From contig JAJFGL010000052.1 in the NCBI GenBank assembly GCA_021776135.1, positions 1-62,030 of the forward strand: a stretch of 62,030 bases of DNA. Reading direction: 5' to 3'. The notes under the pieces are model-generated. The model did not search any database, was not told where the DNA came from, and worked only from the letters and a program-made list of their open reading frames with translations. Positions 34,569 to 44,094 of this stretch are shown here, piece by piece. The position numbers and the translations under genes were made by a program. Every line of letters starts with the position of its first letter. The stretch's first letter is position 1. The stretch comes from Kiloniellaceae bacterium. GTDB taxonomy: Bacteria; Pseudomonadota; Alphaproteobacteria; Kiloniellales; J153.

Positions 34569-35426
34569 CTAGTTGACGAATGACAGCATGTAGCGCGCGA
34601 TGGCTTTATAGTGAAATGGATAGCTTCGAAGGAGACCGGTCAAGGCTTTCCGGGCTTCTTGTTGCTCGCCGCACCGGCTGAAGATCGCGGCCATGGTATA
34701 TTGGTGACGGCGGCGGGCCGAGGGATAGCGTGCGAAAAGATCAGGGTATTTGCCGAGGATTATTTGCCGTGCGATAGCGCCGGCCCGTACCTTCCGCGTC
34801 AGGCTGTCAGGCGAATCGTAAACATCGACAAGCGGATCCGGCAGCCAAGCGATTTGGGTTTTTTGGGCGAGCCGCAGACACAAATCCCAGTCCTCCAGTT
34901 GCGGCAACTCCGTATCGAAAGCCCCAATATCGGCCAAGTTTTTTTTTCGAGCCATAAGCGTTTGGGTGCTTATAAAATTATTGAATGCGATCTGGCCCAG
35001 GAAATCTTGTTCGAGCTTTTTCGGCGACTGAGGTGCGACGACATACTGCCTATCGTCCACATGACGGAGATAGGCGGAGGCGCAAGCCCCGTAGCGGGCA
35101 TGGGTATCCTGGAGTACCGTCAATTGCACCTTAAGCTTTTCGGGCCGCCACACGTCATCGCTATCCTGAAAGGCGATATAGTCGGCGCGCGCCATATCGA
35201 TGCCTGCGTTGCGCGCACCGCCTGCTCCAGCATTGGTCCGAAGGCGATGATAACGTATGCGGGGGTCCGAGATTCCGGCAACTAGATTCTCCGTATCGTC
35301 CGTCGAGGCGTCATCCACGACTATAAGTTCGAAATCGTCAAGCGATTGCCTTAAGACGCTTACGATTGCCTTTTTTATTGTCTGGCTTCGATTGAAAGTC
35401 GGTAACACCACGGAAACGAGAGGCAT
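34569..35426 (-). CDS. Family-2 glycosyltransferase
   Basis: A 285-residue GT-A enzyme. It starts MPLVSVVLPTFNRSQTIKKAI and has VDDASTDDT at 37-45 for the nucleotide and DSDD (about 88-91) as the metal-binding motif. NAGAGGARNAGID precedes it. No membrane helix is apparent. It lies between the polymerase gene (24-base gap) and the PssD-like gene on the same strand, so it most likely adds one sugar of the exopolysaccharide repeat unit. The sugar is unknown. Confidence 0.87.
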   Translation of the reverse strand: MPLVSVVLPTFNRSQTIKKAIVSVLRQSLDDFELIVVDDASTDDTENLVAGISDPRIRYHRLRTNAGAGGARNAGIDMARADYIAFQDSDDVWRPEKLKVQLTVLQDTHARYGACASAYLRHVDDRQYVVAPQSPKKLEQDFLGQIAFNNFISTQTLMARKKNLADIGAFDTELPQLEDWDLCLRLAQKTQIAWLPDPLVDVYDSPDSLTRKVRAGAIARQIILGKYPDLFARYPSARRRHQYTMAAIFSRCGEQQEARKALTGLLRSYPFHYKAIARYMLSFVN

Positions 35427-35450
35427 ATTCTATCCTTTACGATGCCACAC

Positions 35451-36848
35451 TCATGATCGCGACTCATGCCGTCCGCCGGCCCTTCGCTCACCCTTGGCGG
35501 CAAGCTTCAGGTTTCGCGTGGGCGTGAATGAAGTCGGGCGATCCGCCGATTCCCGCTCCAGCATCCAGACGCCGCTGCCAAGCAGAAATATGTAAAAGCA
35601 GAAGATCGCGTTCCATAAGTGCACCGTGCCTCCGGCGATTGCCACGCCGAGGATCGATATTATCCATCCCTTTCGATAGTCGTAGACTAGGGAATCGATC
35701 TTCCGCATGGCGCCAAGCTTGACGCAAAGCAGGAGTATCGCGGCCACTAAAAATATAAGCCCAGGGAATCCAAATCGAATGGCCAGCACCAGCCAAAAAT
35801 TATCTATGCTGCTGTGCATCCAGTATGCCCGAGCCCATTCGTTGAACCCGATGCCAAACAAGGGATTTCGCAGTACCTCCGCGGTTCCGTAATCCCAAAT
35901 AAGTACTCTGTAATAGGAATTATTGACGTTGAAAGTAAAAAAGGAGATGAAAACCTCGATCGGCGTACGATTGGACAATATGTCTATGATGACATACGCG
36001 GCTAAAGCTCCGGCCCCTAGAAAGATCCAGCGGCGGGGCATCCTACGAGTGGCCCGATTCCAGATCATCAGACATAATTGTGCTCCCAGTGCGACTAAGG
36101 GACCGGCGGACAAGGAGAAAAATGTCGCCACGGTCACCAGTCCCGCGCGTACCGCCGCCGCGAAACGTGTTCCGTCGCGGCCCAGGACATAGTAGGCCAA
36201 GCCTAAAATGCTGGCGGAAAAAACGCCGAAAAGAATAGGATGTTCAAAGGGGCCAAAGGCTCGCGTCAGCCCCATCCGGGTCGCCAAATTGTAGGGCGAA
36301 ACGACGGACGCGGAAGGCGCGATCGCTTCGATTATATCATTGAAGACATGAATTCCAGAGATAGATTCCAGGGCCGCGAGAGGAAGCAGGATTAGGCTTA
36401 TCTGGAAAAGGATGCGAACCAGTGCCTCGAAATCGTTCCTCGAACGAATGTATATCCGGGCAACAAGGTAGGCTCCCATGACCTCTATGAAGTAAATACC
36501 CGCGGGCTCGACCCCACCCTGAAATCCATGCGCCACTATCAAGGCAATCGCCGCCCAAAGAGCATGCAGAAGCACCAAGATATCCGCCGCCCGGATCTTG
36601 CCCGCCCGTCCGGAAATCCACATGACCAGACAGGGGACTAAAAGGGAGATGAGAACAATACGATAAGGGGATAGGCGCAGCGGACCGAGAACTATCTGAA
36701 TCGGCAGCAGAAGACTGAGCACGAATAGAGAAACGGCTATGGGTAAGCGCGGTCGCCGCTTCCTCGAGGCTGCCAACTGGGACATCTTCGGTGGCCGGGC
36801 AGTTTGGTACGACGTTGGCTTTGATACATTCATCGGCTTTGCAAGCAT
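35451..36848 (-). CDS. O-antigen ligase/polymerase-type membrane protein
   Basis: A 465-residue protein with about ten to twelve membrane helices and the Wzy_C/O-antigen ligase architecture. Its long periplasmic segment (about 170-190 and 300-345) contains FGPFEHPILFG and NPLFGIGFNEWARAYWMHSSIDNFWL, with the His and Arg residues typical for polymerases. It would polymerise lipid-linked repeat units or ligate glycan in the periplasm. It is first in a minus-strand run ending with the PssD/PssE pair. The start at 36848 could also be the internal Met at residue 6. Confidence 0.78.
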   Translation of the reverse strand: MLAKPMNVSKPTSYQTARPPKMSQLAASRKRRPRLPIAVSLFVLSLLLPIQIVLGPLRLSPYRIVLISLLVPCLVMWISGRAGKIRAADILVLLHALWAAIALIVAHGFQGGVEPAGIYFIEVMGAYLVARIYIRSRNDFEALVRILFQISLILLPLAALESISGIHVFNDIIEAIAPSASVVSPYNLATRMGLTRAFGPFEHPILFGVFSASILGLAYYVLGRDGTRFAAAVRAGLVTVATFFSLSAGPLVALGAQLCLMIWNRATRRMPRRWIFLGAGALAAYVIIDILSNRTPIEVFISFFTFNVNNSYYRVLIWDYGTAEVLRNPLFGIGFNEWARAYWMHSSIDNFWLVLAIRFGFPGLIFLVAAILLLCVKLGAMRKIDSLVYDYRKGWIISILGVAIAGGTVHLWNAIFCFYIFLLGSGVWMLERESADRPTSFTPTRNLKLAAKGERRAGGRHESRS

Positions 36849-37144
36849 AATGCCTTTAGCGATGCCTCGGTCCCAAGCAAACGCGAAGCGGGGTTCGTCA
36901 TTTGGCGACGCTATACTGTCTCCCGTTTGGCGTCGAGGGTGAAGTGGTTCCCGGCGTTGCGTATGCGCTTCGCCGGGGATTTCCCGGTAATGGTCCGTAT
37001 GGCCGGAATGCGCTCAAGCAAGATCCCGTGGGGTGAAAATGCGGCCGGCCTGTCTTCTAAGACAGGCCGGTCCCGTTGCGCGAGGGTAAGAAAAAATTGC
37101 ACTGTAGCTAGTATCGACAACTCGGTCGAACCGGCGGCGCACCC
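36849..37144. other. Gap between polymerase and mosaic-protein genes
   Basis: Contains the terminator-like hairpin at 37045-37070 and the presumed promoter of the polymerase gene. Small frames here have no supporting features. I see nothing else that is recognisable. Confidence 0.4.
37045..37070 (-). terminator. Hairpin terminator of the mosaic-protein gene
   Basis: Stem CCGGCCTGTC (37045-37054) with GACAGGCCGG (37061-37070), loop TTCTAA, about 75 bases past the stop of the gene that ends at 37145. On the minus strand the stem is followed by CCGCATTTTC, so the T-run is short. Confidence 0.6.
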
Positions 37145-40100
37145 TTAGTTCATGAGTTGGAGTATCCTATCCAGTGCGCCGAGTCCTGAACCAAAATCAA
37201 CGGCGCTTCCCGTTTTCGGGATAAAATCCTGCCAAGTAGATCCAGTGTTGTTACCCTGATACAGGTTGCCGCGGTAGTTGGGAGCGCTGGAATTTTTCGA
37301 ATAGATATAATTGTTCGATATAGACAACCCAGCGCTAAGTGAGGTCGTTTCATTGGACATGAGCCTCATAACATTGTTTCGGATCGTTGTCCCTCGATTG
37401 GAGACACGGCTTTTCTCCACGATGCGAATTCTGCCTTCGTTCGCGAAAGTGTTGTTTTGAATCAGGCAATTCGACAAGCAGCCATTTATGTAGATGGAGT
37501 TGGCCGAATGAACGGCAATGAAGTTTTGTTCGATTAGAATATTAAAGTAGCCAACTCCTGCGGGATCGCTCACGAACGGCCCCTGCATAGGTTCTGGAAT
37601 GCCCGTAGTGGGGTCATCGTAGATATAGTTGCCCCGTATCGTTATATCGTGGGGTGTTCCTGCCCCGGCTCGGCCAAAAAATTGAATGCTGTCGGGGTGA
37701 TCGTCACCTGTTGGCTGTACATCGAACAAGAAATTATTTTCAATCAATCCAAAACTGGAAGCTGCCACAACACGGACCAGATCGCTTCGAGCGTGATGGA
37801 TGTAGTTGTCTTTCAACTCGAAATCGGTGATTCCATCAAAAGAAACCAATATTTTGATGCCAGTATTTCCACCGATATCGTTGGAATTGACAACAATGTT
37901 GTTCCCGTCAAAAAAGTATGTGCCTGAATAAAATGCAGAATTCGTGTACGTAAGATGATGAGCACCCTCGTCAGCTCGCACTAGCCCGTTGACCTTTATG
38001 CCGTCGAGACGAATATAGCTGCCGCCAGGTATGTCGAGGTCGGTAAAAGTTGCACCCAGTGGATTAACCGACTTCAGCGTCACATAGTCGGCATAGTCCT
38101 TGCAGAGCACAATCGACCCGTAGGAACCATTCGCGAGAAGAATTTCTTCGCCGCCCACCGCTGAATTCAATGCGGTCTGCAGTTCGGTGGCATTAGATAC
38201 ATTGACCGTCAGACCCAGGCCGGTGGCCACGCCACCGGTTGAGCCGCATCCGCCGGCTGAGCCGCCGCCGGTACTGCCGCCGGAACCGCCGCCGGAACCG
38301 GCGGTGATGGTGGCAAGTTGATTTGCCGGCACGCCGCCGGCGTTAAAGAGATCGGCCACCTCCGTGGCGCTCAAGGCGCGGTTGTAGATGCGGGTGTCGT
38401 CGATGAGCCCGGTGAAGTGCCGGCCCTCGCCCTCTCTCATGCCCAGGTGAACGGGGCGCGCCGAGGAATCGATGGCATCGCTCTTGGCTCGCGTCGCCGA
38501 ATCCTGGGCGCCGTTCAGATAGGTCCGCATGACCGCCCCGTCGTAAACCATGGCTACATGGATCCAACCGTCCGGCTGGAAGCTCGAAGACGAAATCACT
38601 TCCTGGCAGTCCAGGCGGAACCAGAACTGGTTGGACAAGGTAAACATCGAATAGACATCGCAGCCGCCGGCATCCGTGCGCTTGGAAATAACCCGCGAGC
38701 CACTGGGGTCGCCGCCGTCGCTGGGTTTGATCCAGGCGGCCATTGTGATGGCGGAACCCGTGATGTCGAGCTCGGGGGTGTTGTCGATGACCACATAGTC
38801 GCTGCCGCCGAAGGAGAGCGCGGAGCCCGCGACGCCGGCGGCCCAGGTGGCACCGAAGACCGTGCCCTCATTGGTTCCCGCGTTGTCGCCGGCCAGGGCG
38901 CCGCTGTTTTCGTCGAACTCCCAGTGCGCCAGCAAGGCGGGGCCGCTGGGGGGTGGATTGCCGCCCGTCGAGCCGCCGCCGGAGTCGGTCACCGTAAAGG
39001 AGACCGTTACGGCTGCGCCGGCGCTGCCGCCGCCGTTGTCCAGCGTATAGGGCGTGGCCGTCAGTTGATAGCTGCCAACCGGCGGAGTCCAGGCGTTAAA
39101 GCTGCCGCCGGTGTCGCCAGCTAAGGCGTAGGGCGGATTGCTTTCGACGACGGCGGGGAAACCGCTGAGATCGAAGGCGATGCTTTCCACGGCGCCGGCC
39201 ACAAGCGCCTCTACATTGAGATTTCTGCCGGCGGCCAGGTCGATTGTGAGGCCGTCCTGTAACTGAAGGATCGTTTGATTGGTATCGGCGTCGATCAAGT
39301 TCAGGGCCGTGATGGCGGGGCCGCCGGCCGTGCCCAGGTCGATCTGGGCGGTAATCGTGACCTGGTCGGCGGCGCTGGTCAGCGCGCCATCGTCGACCGT
39401 GAGGCTGGCGACGTAGGCGCCCGCCACATCCAGGGCCAAGCTCGGCTGGGCGGCCGAGGTGTTGGACAAATTAGCGCTGCTGCCCGCGGGCTTCTGAGTC
39501 AGGGTCCAGGTGTAGGACAAGGTATCGCCGTCCGGGTCCGAAGACGCCAGGCCGGTCAGGGCCGCGGTCTGCCCTTCGATCAGCGACTGGTCCGGACCCG
39601 CGTTAGCGACGGGTGCGCTGTTGGCGGGCGGCGCCACGCTGGCCGTGACAACCACGGCGCCTTGCGCGCTGGCGATGCCGTCGCTGACATTCACGGATAG
39701 GCTGTAGGTTCCCGCTTGGTCGGGCACGAATGAGGGTGAGACGGACTGCGCGCCCGAGAGGGCGGCGCTGCTGCCCGCGGGGGCGGCCGCGATGGACCAG
39801 CTATAGCTTAAGGTGTCGCCATCCGCGTCGGTGCTCGCGCCCGCGTTGAGGGTCGCGGTCTGACCGACTTGCACGCTTTGATCTGGCCCCGCGTTCGCGA
39901 CGGGCACGGCATTGGTGGCGGTGACGGTCACGTTGACGGTATCGCTCAGGACGCCGTCGCTCACGGTCAGGCGCAGGACATAACCGCCATTCACGGCTGG
40001 GGTGAAGGATGTGGCCGCTTGGTTGGGCGTGGACAGGACCGGCGTGTTCCCAGCGGGAGAACTAACCGTGCTCCAGGCATAGCTAAGCGCATCGCCGTCA

Positions 40101-41533
40101 GGGTCGGTACTGCCGGACCCATTCAGGTTCACCGCATTGCCGGTGTGGGCGGTAACAATCGCGCCGCCGGCAAAGGCGACGGGGGCCCGGTTCGGCGGCG
40201 GCGGAACGTTCAAGGACGTGGGCAGGCGGTACAGCCACAGACCCTCGCCGGGATTGTGATAGCCGGCGAAAATTCCGAATTCCGGGATCGCGATCCACTT
40301 CGAGAAGACACCGCCCGGTCCCGGGTTCGGGCCGCTGGCGGGAATTTCCTCGGTCCAGGTATTCGTGGCGAGGTTGAAGCTGTGCACGGTCTTGCCGCCG
40401 GCCCAGAGGGCCACCAGGCCGCGCCCCGAGTTCAAGGCGGCGCCGGAAGCCGTGTCGTAACCGCTGGGCACATCGGCCAAGCGCCTGATTGTGCCCAGAT
40501 TGACTAGCGACACCGCGTAAACGCCTTCTTGGGCGAAGACGATCAACTCGTCGTTGCTGGAATCCAGCACCGCGTTGCCGGCGGAAAGACTTTGGCCCAG
40601 GTTGTTCTGGGCTCCCAGCTGGCCGGTCACGGGATCGAATTCGCGCACCGTGGCGTTGGCGCCCGCTTCCACGACATAAATGAGACCCGAAACCGGATCG
40701 TATTCCGCGAACACCGGCCCGGTCAGGCTGGCCATGCCGGCGATCGAATCCCAGGTTCCGGCAAGAGGATCGAACTCCCAGACCGTTTGTTGGTTGTAAG
40801 TGCCGCCAGGGCAGAACCCGCCGGTCGGAAAGACGAAGAAGGACTGGGTGGCGGGCGACCAGACAAAGCCGTCGTAGGTCGACCCGGCGGCGGGTCCGTC
40901 CGAAGGCGCGAAACAGTTGTTGGCGCCAGGAACCGTAACCGTCGTGTCCAGGGTCGACGGCTGGGTGATCTGCGATATGAGCGGAAATGTGAGATCGAGG
41001 CGGTACACCTCGTTGCCGCCGTAAGAGCCGCCGCCGCCGCCCCAGAAATACCAAAGGAAACCCTCGGGGTCATAGGCGCTGCCGGTCTGCTGGCTCAATA
41101 CGGCCGCGGAACCGCCGGTACCGCGGATATTCAGCGCGGTCGCTTCCTGATCCGTGAGTCCGAAGCGATTGAATTGAAGGCCCGGGACTTGCCGCCATTC
41201 GCCGGGCACCGGCACGTAAGACGATAGGGCCTCCAAGGGATTTATGACCGGCTGTTCCACCCGCGGCTCGGCGGCGGGACGAAGATCGCTGGCGGTTGTG
41301 GTGGCGGGCGCCGGCGATTCATCGGAACTTGCGGCGCCGAACAAACCGCCAACATGCAGCGGTAAGACACTGGCCGGCGCCAAGGGGAATGGGGCTGACG
41401 CCAAGGGGAATGGAGTCGCGGATTCGGCCGCGGCGTTGTTCGCGCCACCAAAGGCTAGGAACAAAGCCACCGCCAAGCCGGTCAAAGCATGGACTGGGCG
41501 TGAAACACGCCCTTGCTGCTTGCACATTCGCAT
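37145..41533 (-). CDS. Very large secreted mosaic protein (PKD-like, LamG, beta-helix)
   Basis: A 1462-residue extracellular protein. A signal peptide (hydrophobic about 16-36) is followed by a Pro-rich stretch with a FPLA repeat. A propeller-like region with kelch-type signatures (about 130-450) is next. Three PKD/cadherin-like domains (about 450-735, each with PVANAGPDQSV-type starts) and a further Ig-like domain lead to a LamG/concanavalin domain (about 880-1095, ending RIYNRALSATEVADLF). A Gly/Ser linker joins a right-handed parallel beta-helix of about 330 residues, as in polysaccharide lyases. There is no C-terminal sorting or RTX signal, so export by the general route and release or surface attachment are open. 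It lies within the polysaccharide locus, so glycan binding or cleavage is plausible. Confidence 0.85.
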   Translation of the reverse strand: MRMCKQQGRVSRPVHALTGLAVALFLAFGGANNAAAESATPFPLASAPFPLAPASVLPLHVGGLFGAASSDESPAPATTTASDLRPAAEPRVEQPVINPLEALSSYVPVPGEWRQVPGLQFNRFGLTDQEATALNIRGTGGSAAVLSQQTGSAYDPEGFLWYFWGGGGGSYGGNEVYRLDLTFPLISQITQPSTLDTTVTVPGANNCFAPSDGPAAGSTYDGFVWSPATQSFFVFPTGGFCPGGTYNQQTVWEFDPLAGTWDSIAGMASLTGPVFAEYDPVSGLIYVVEAGANATVREFDPVTGQLGAQNNLGQSLSAGNAVLDSSNDELIVFAQEGVYAVSLVNLGTIRRLADVPSGYDTASGAALNSGRGLVALWAGGKTVHSFNLATNTWTEEIPASGPNPGPGGVFSKWIAIPEFGIFAGYHNPGEGLWLYRLPTSLNVPPPPNRAPVAFAGGAIVTAHTGNAVNLNGSGSTDPDGDALSYAWSTVSSPAGNTPVLSTPNQAATSFTPAVNGGYVLRLTVSDGVLSDTVNVTVTATNAVPVANAGPDQSVQVGQTATLNAGASTDADGDTLSYSWSIAAAPAGSSAALSGAQSVSPSFVPDQAGTYSLSVNVSDGIASAQGAVVVTASVAPPANSAPVANAGPDQSLIEGQTAALTGLASSDPDGDTLSYTWTLTQKPAGSSANLSNTSAAQPSLALDVAGAYVASLTVDDGALTSAADQVTITAQIDLGTAGGPAITALNLIDADTNQTILQLQDGLTIDLAAGRNLNVEALVAGAVESIAFDLSGFPAVVESNPPYALAGDTGGSFNAWTPPVGSYQLTATPYTLDNGGGSAGAAVTVSFTVTDSGGGSTGGNPPPSGPALLAHWEFDENSGALAGDNAGTNEGTVFGATWAAGVAGSALSFGGSDYVVIDNTPELDITGSAITMAAWIKPSDGGDPSGSRVISKRTDAGGCDVYSMFTLSNQFWFRLDCQEVISSSSFQPDGWIHVAMVYDGAVMRTYLNGAQDSATRAKSDAIDSSARPVHLGMREGEGRHFTGLIDDTRIYNRALSATEVADLFNAGGVPANQLATITAGSGGGSGGSTGGGSAGGCGSTGGVATGLGLTVNVSNATELQTALNSAVGGEEILLANGSYGSIVLCKDYADYVTLKSVNPLGATFTDLDIPGGSYIRLDGIKVNGLVRADEGAHHLTYTNSAFYSGTYFFDGNNIVVNSNDIGGNTGIKILVSFDGITDFELKDNYIHHARSDLVRVVAASSFGLIENNFLFDVQPTGDDHPDSIQFFGRAGAGTPHDITIRGNYIYDDPTTGIPEPMQGPFVSDPAGVGYFNILIEQNFIAVHSANSIYINGCLSNCLIQNNTFANEGRIRIVEKSRVSNRGTTIRNNVMRLMSNETTSLSAGLSISNNYIYSKNSSAPNYRGNLYQGNNTGSTWQDFIPKTGSAVDFGSGLGALDRILQLMN

Positions 41534-42226
41534 CGCATCCGCCTCTTCTTTTTTACACCGTCACTACATCGCCGCACGTACAGGGTCGATTTTGCTTATT
41601 TTTTGCTTCGACCCATCTTCTTTTTCTTTTTATGTAAAATTAAGTAAAAAAACTCACTATAGTTCCTCTTCTTGAGTTTCCTAAGTTACTGTTTCCGGCG
41701 TTAACAAAATCTGAAATTATGAAAACTTACATGTGACAATAATGTGTTAGGGGAATTGTCTCAAATTCTATTCACGGATGGGGTAGTTGAACTAATATCT
41801 TATCTAATATTTAGTGCATTCTTGATAGAATCTCATCTTGTATAGATTTTGCGGCGGTGCCTCCTGACAGTCACTACTGCGATTGCAGCTATGAAACGCC
41901 GCGCGGGAAGGCCGGTTTTCCCAGCTTGTATTCAGCGGAATGCCGCGCGGCATTCCTGAAACCTTAACGTATAACGGCAAAGCACACTATAATCCCGCGA
42001 AATTCCACCCGCCACAGGGATATAGAAAGGAATCGGTGGATAATTGAGGTAAGATCCATTCACGTTACGGGCCGCAATCTAGACTCACGCACCCCCCAGG
42101 TGTTGTGTCATTGCTGTGTAAGAGAACCTTGGGGTAGCGGTGGCGTCGTGGAAGAGAACCGTATGTCGCACCCTGTCAGAAGCGGAGCAGGAATAGGTCA
42201 GGCGGGAATTTAGGGGAACGGAGCAA
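41534..42226. other. AT-rich gene-free region
   Basis: About 690 bases with no convincing gene and a markedly higher AT content than neighbours. It must hold the promoter of the mosaic-protein gene (minus strand) and of the methyltransferase gene (plus strand). Visible structure: GGGTCGA (41583-41589) mirrored by TCGACCC (41608-41614), and a 20-bp perfect palindrome at 41937-41956. Composition suggests acquired DNA. Confidence 0.55.
41937..41956. repeat. Perfect 20-bp palindrome
   Basis: GGAATGCCGCGCGGCATTCC is self-complementary; flanking TTCA and TGAA extend the stem after a two-base bulge. No T-run follows in either direction, so it is not an obvious terminator. It could be a protein-binding site or part of a remnant mobile element. 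Confidence 0.6.
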
Positions 42227-42910
42227 ATGCTGGATTTGAGACGAGCAGCAGACGTTACCATGGCTGGATCTCTAGCCAACCGAATGAGAAACCGGCGCTT
42301 TCGAGTATTTGAAACGCTGGTCGATACGATCCAACGGCCGCTGCACATCTTGGATATTGGCGGCACAGAATCATTCTGGGAGCAGCGGGGGTGGGCTGAC
42401 AGCGATGATGTCAAAATTACTGTTTTGAACCTCCATGGCGGTCCCTCAAGATTCAAAAACATAGATTTGGTTGCCGGGGATGCGACGAATTTATCCCAAT
42501 ATGCGGATAGGGAATTCGATGTGGCATTCAGTAATTCAGTAATTGAGCATCTGTTTACGTTCGAGAAACAGAAAAAGATGGCAAGTGAGGTGCGACGGGT
42601 CGCAAATGCCTATTGGATTCAAACGCCGAATTATTGGTTTCCAATCGAGCCGCATTTTCATGTGCTGGGATGGCAATATTTACCAAGGAAATTACGTGTC
42701 TTTATTATTATGAGGCGCCGGTGTGGGTGGCGTGGTCCGTACAATAAGATTACCGAAGCTTATCGGGCTGTTGAGGAGGTCCGATTGATGACGCGGGCGG
42801 AGCTTCGCGAGCTGTTTCCGGGCGCGACAATTTGGGACGAACGGCTCTTTGGGCTGGTCAAATCAATCGTGGCGTATGACGGATTTAGTGAGTCAGCGAT
42901 TAGCGGCTAG
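42227..42910 (+). CDS. Class I SAM-dependent methyltransferase
   Basis: A 227-residue protein with motif I as ILDIGGTESFW (about residues 38-48) and the post-motif region VAGDATNLSQYADREFDVAFSNSVIEHL. That stretch corresponds to Methyltransf_11-type enzymes and to methyltransferases of glycan clusters. The C-terminal part (HFHVLGWQYLP and following) is rich in aromatic and basic residues. It stands alone between the AT-rich gap and a decayed insertion element. Methylation of a sugar in the polysaccharide is a reasonable guess, not shown. GGAACGGAGCAA precedes the ATG. Confidence 0.75.
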   Translation: MLDLRRAADVTMAGSLANRMRNRRFRVFETLVDTIQRPLHILDIGGTESFWEQRGWADSDDVKITVLNLHGGPSRFKNIDLVAGDATNLSQYADREFDVAFSNSVIEHLFTFEKQKKMASEVRRVANAYWIQTPNYWFPIEPHFHVLGWQYLPRKLRVFIIMRRRCGWRGPYNKITEAYRAVEEVRLMTRAELRELFPGATIWDERLFGLVKSIVAYDGFSESAISG

Positions 42911-43098
42911 ATGGCGTCGCGTGGTTGGTGGAAAAGTGGAGAATTGCGGTATTCCCCGATGGCTGGGCGGGTTCCGGGGTAATTTAAGCTACAGTCCTGG
43001 TCCGCCGATCGGGTTTCATGTTCCGCCCGTTTCGATACCATGGCTGCCGGTTTGAGGTCAGGGCGAGGTTCCGCGCTCCCGTCCTTTGGCACATGTGG

Positions 43099-43194
43099 CA
43101 CATGATGGAAGGCCAAACGGCTGATCGACGCCAGCCGGCACTGCCGGACAATTGACCGGGTGGGATGGCCGGATCGGATCATCGCCTTGCGCTC
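43099..43194 (-). pseudogene. IS3-family OrfB fragment
   Basis: The minus-strand reading ERKAMIRSGHPTRSIVRQCR is followed by LASISR. This resembles the N-terminal part of IS3-group transposase OrfB (typically EHP.LSI.RQCRLL). The frame is broken before and after and no DDE catalytic region follows, so it is a decayed remnant. Confidence 0.6.
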
Positions 43195-43327
43195 TTGCAC
43201 AGGAACAGACGCAGCCCTTGTGCCAAAAGCCTGTCTCGTGCCTGATCTGGAGTCCCGTTCCACCTTTGTTTACCGATGCTCGGGTCAAGCGCAAGCCTTG
43301 GCATGGAGTTCTTTGATCCGGGCGGGA

Positions 43328-43518
43328 TCTACCTCCGGTTACGCGGAATCGCGGCCGCGCTGGAAAATCTCCGGCGCCCCTTCGAGCAGCGCCTTCTTCC
43401 ACTAATGGATCATCGTCGAGGGGACGCCAAACCGTTTCGCCAGCCTGGCAACCGTTTGCTCACCCTTCAGGGCCTCCAGGGCAACCCGTGTTTTGGGCTT
43501 GTGCCGCTTGCGTTTCGT
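43328..43518 (-). pseudogene. IS3-family OrfA remnant with an in-frame stop
   Basis: Reading on the minus strand gives KRKRHKPKTRVALEALKGEQ followed by TVARLAKRFGVPSTMIH. Then a TAG codon appears where intact relatives have Gln, followed in the same frame by WKKALLEGAPEIFQRGRDSA and a stop. The helix-turn-helix region of IS3 OrfA is recognisable. The amber codon (a C-to-T change from CAG) and the missing C-terminus make it a pseudogene. A short read of the next segment, IKELHAK, also fits this element type. Confidence 0.72.
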
Positions 43519-44094
43519 TGCCGCTGATCGCCTCTCGCTGGAGACCGGCAGGCATCGGTTCCGTGGCTTTCGTGACTGTCCGGTTTCCAGGGAGTAGCAA
43601 AATTCGTCATGGTGCTTGAGCGTCGGCGGGGCCATAAGATTGCCCCTGCCGAAGCGCCCACCCACGGGATGGGAAAAATCCGCCGATTGACGCCTCGCTC
43701 TTGCGTAACCGCACGGAAGGCCCGTTTTCCGGGCTTTCCGAGTCAGGCCGCCGATCAATATCCGGACTCCGGTCCTTGCCGGCCTTTTGCGCCTGACTCC
43801 GGCCCTTGCCGCGGGGCCAGGATCCCAGCAATTCCGCGCGATTTACGGCACTCCATTGAAGTGCGAAAAAGCAGTTAAACATAATTTAAGAGTTGATTAA
43901 TCAAGTGTTAAAGCCTACTATAAACGGCTGTGTGACGAAGACAAAACGTTAGTTAGGAAAGATTGGGAAAGCTAGGATTTCAAGATATAGACAGCTGTAT
44001 TTGCCCGTGGGGATTTCGGGTTATTAAGTTAATTCAATCCGGGATGGGCCGCAACGTTGAGAGGCTCTCCTGGGTTAGGTAAGGGGTTTTAGGG
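43519..44094. other. Gap before the sugar-transferase gene
   Basis: No convincing gene. It contains an imperfect inverted repeat near 43712-43736 (GGAAGGCCCG with CGGGCTTTCC) and a 17-base direct repeat with one mismatch at 43765-43781 and 43795-43811 (GACTCCGGTCCTTGCCG). A 12-base palindrome TTGATTAATCAA lies at 43893-43904 in AT-rich sequence that probably includes the promoter of the sugar-transferase gene. The boundary of the decayed insertion element is not clear. Confidence 0.45.

Noticed and set aside
38215-38310. Short GC-rich repeats suggestive of an array
   Set aside because: They encode a Gly/Ser linker inside the mosaic protein and have no spacer/repeat structure of a CRISPR.
40098-41054. 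318-codon minus-strand frame within the mosaic-protein gene
   Set aside because: Same-strand alternative frame, Arg-rich, without domain features; the main frame carries the signal peptide and domains.
41937-41956. 20-bp palindrome as a transcription terminator
   Set aside because: No run of T follows the stem on either strand and no gene ends close by.
43609-43878. 89-codon plus-strand frame near the IS remnant
   Set aside because: Covers direct and inverted repeats and antisense of the transposase remnant, with no protein-like features.
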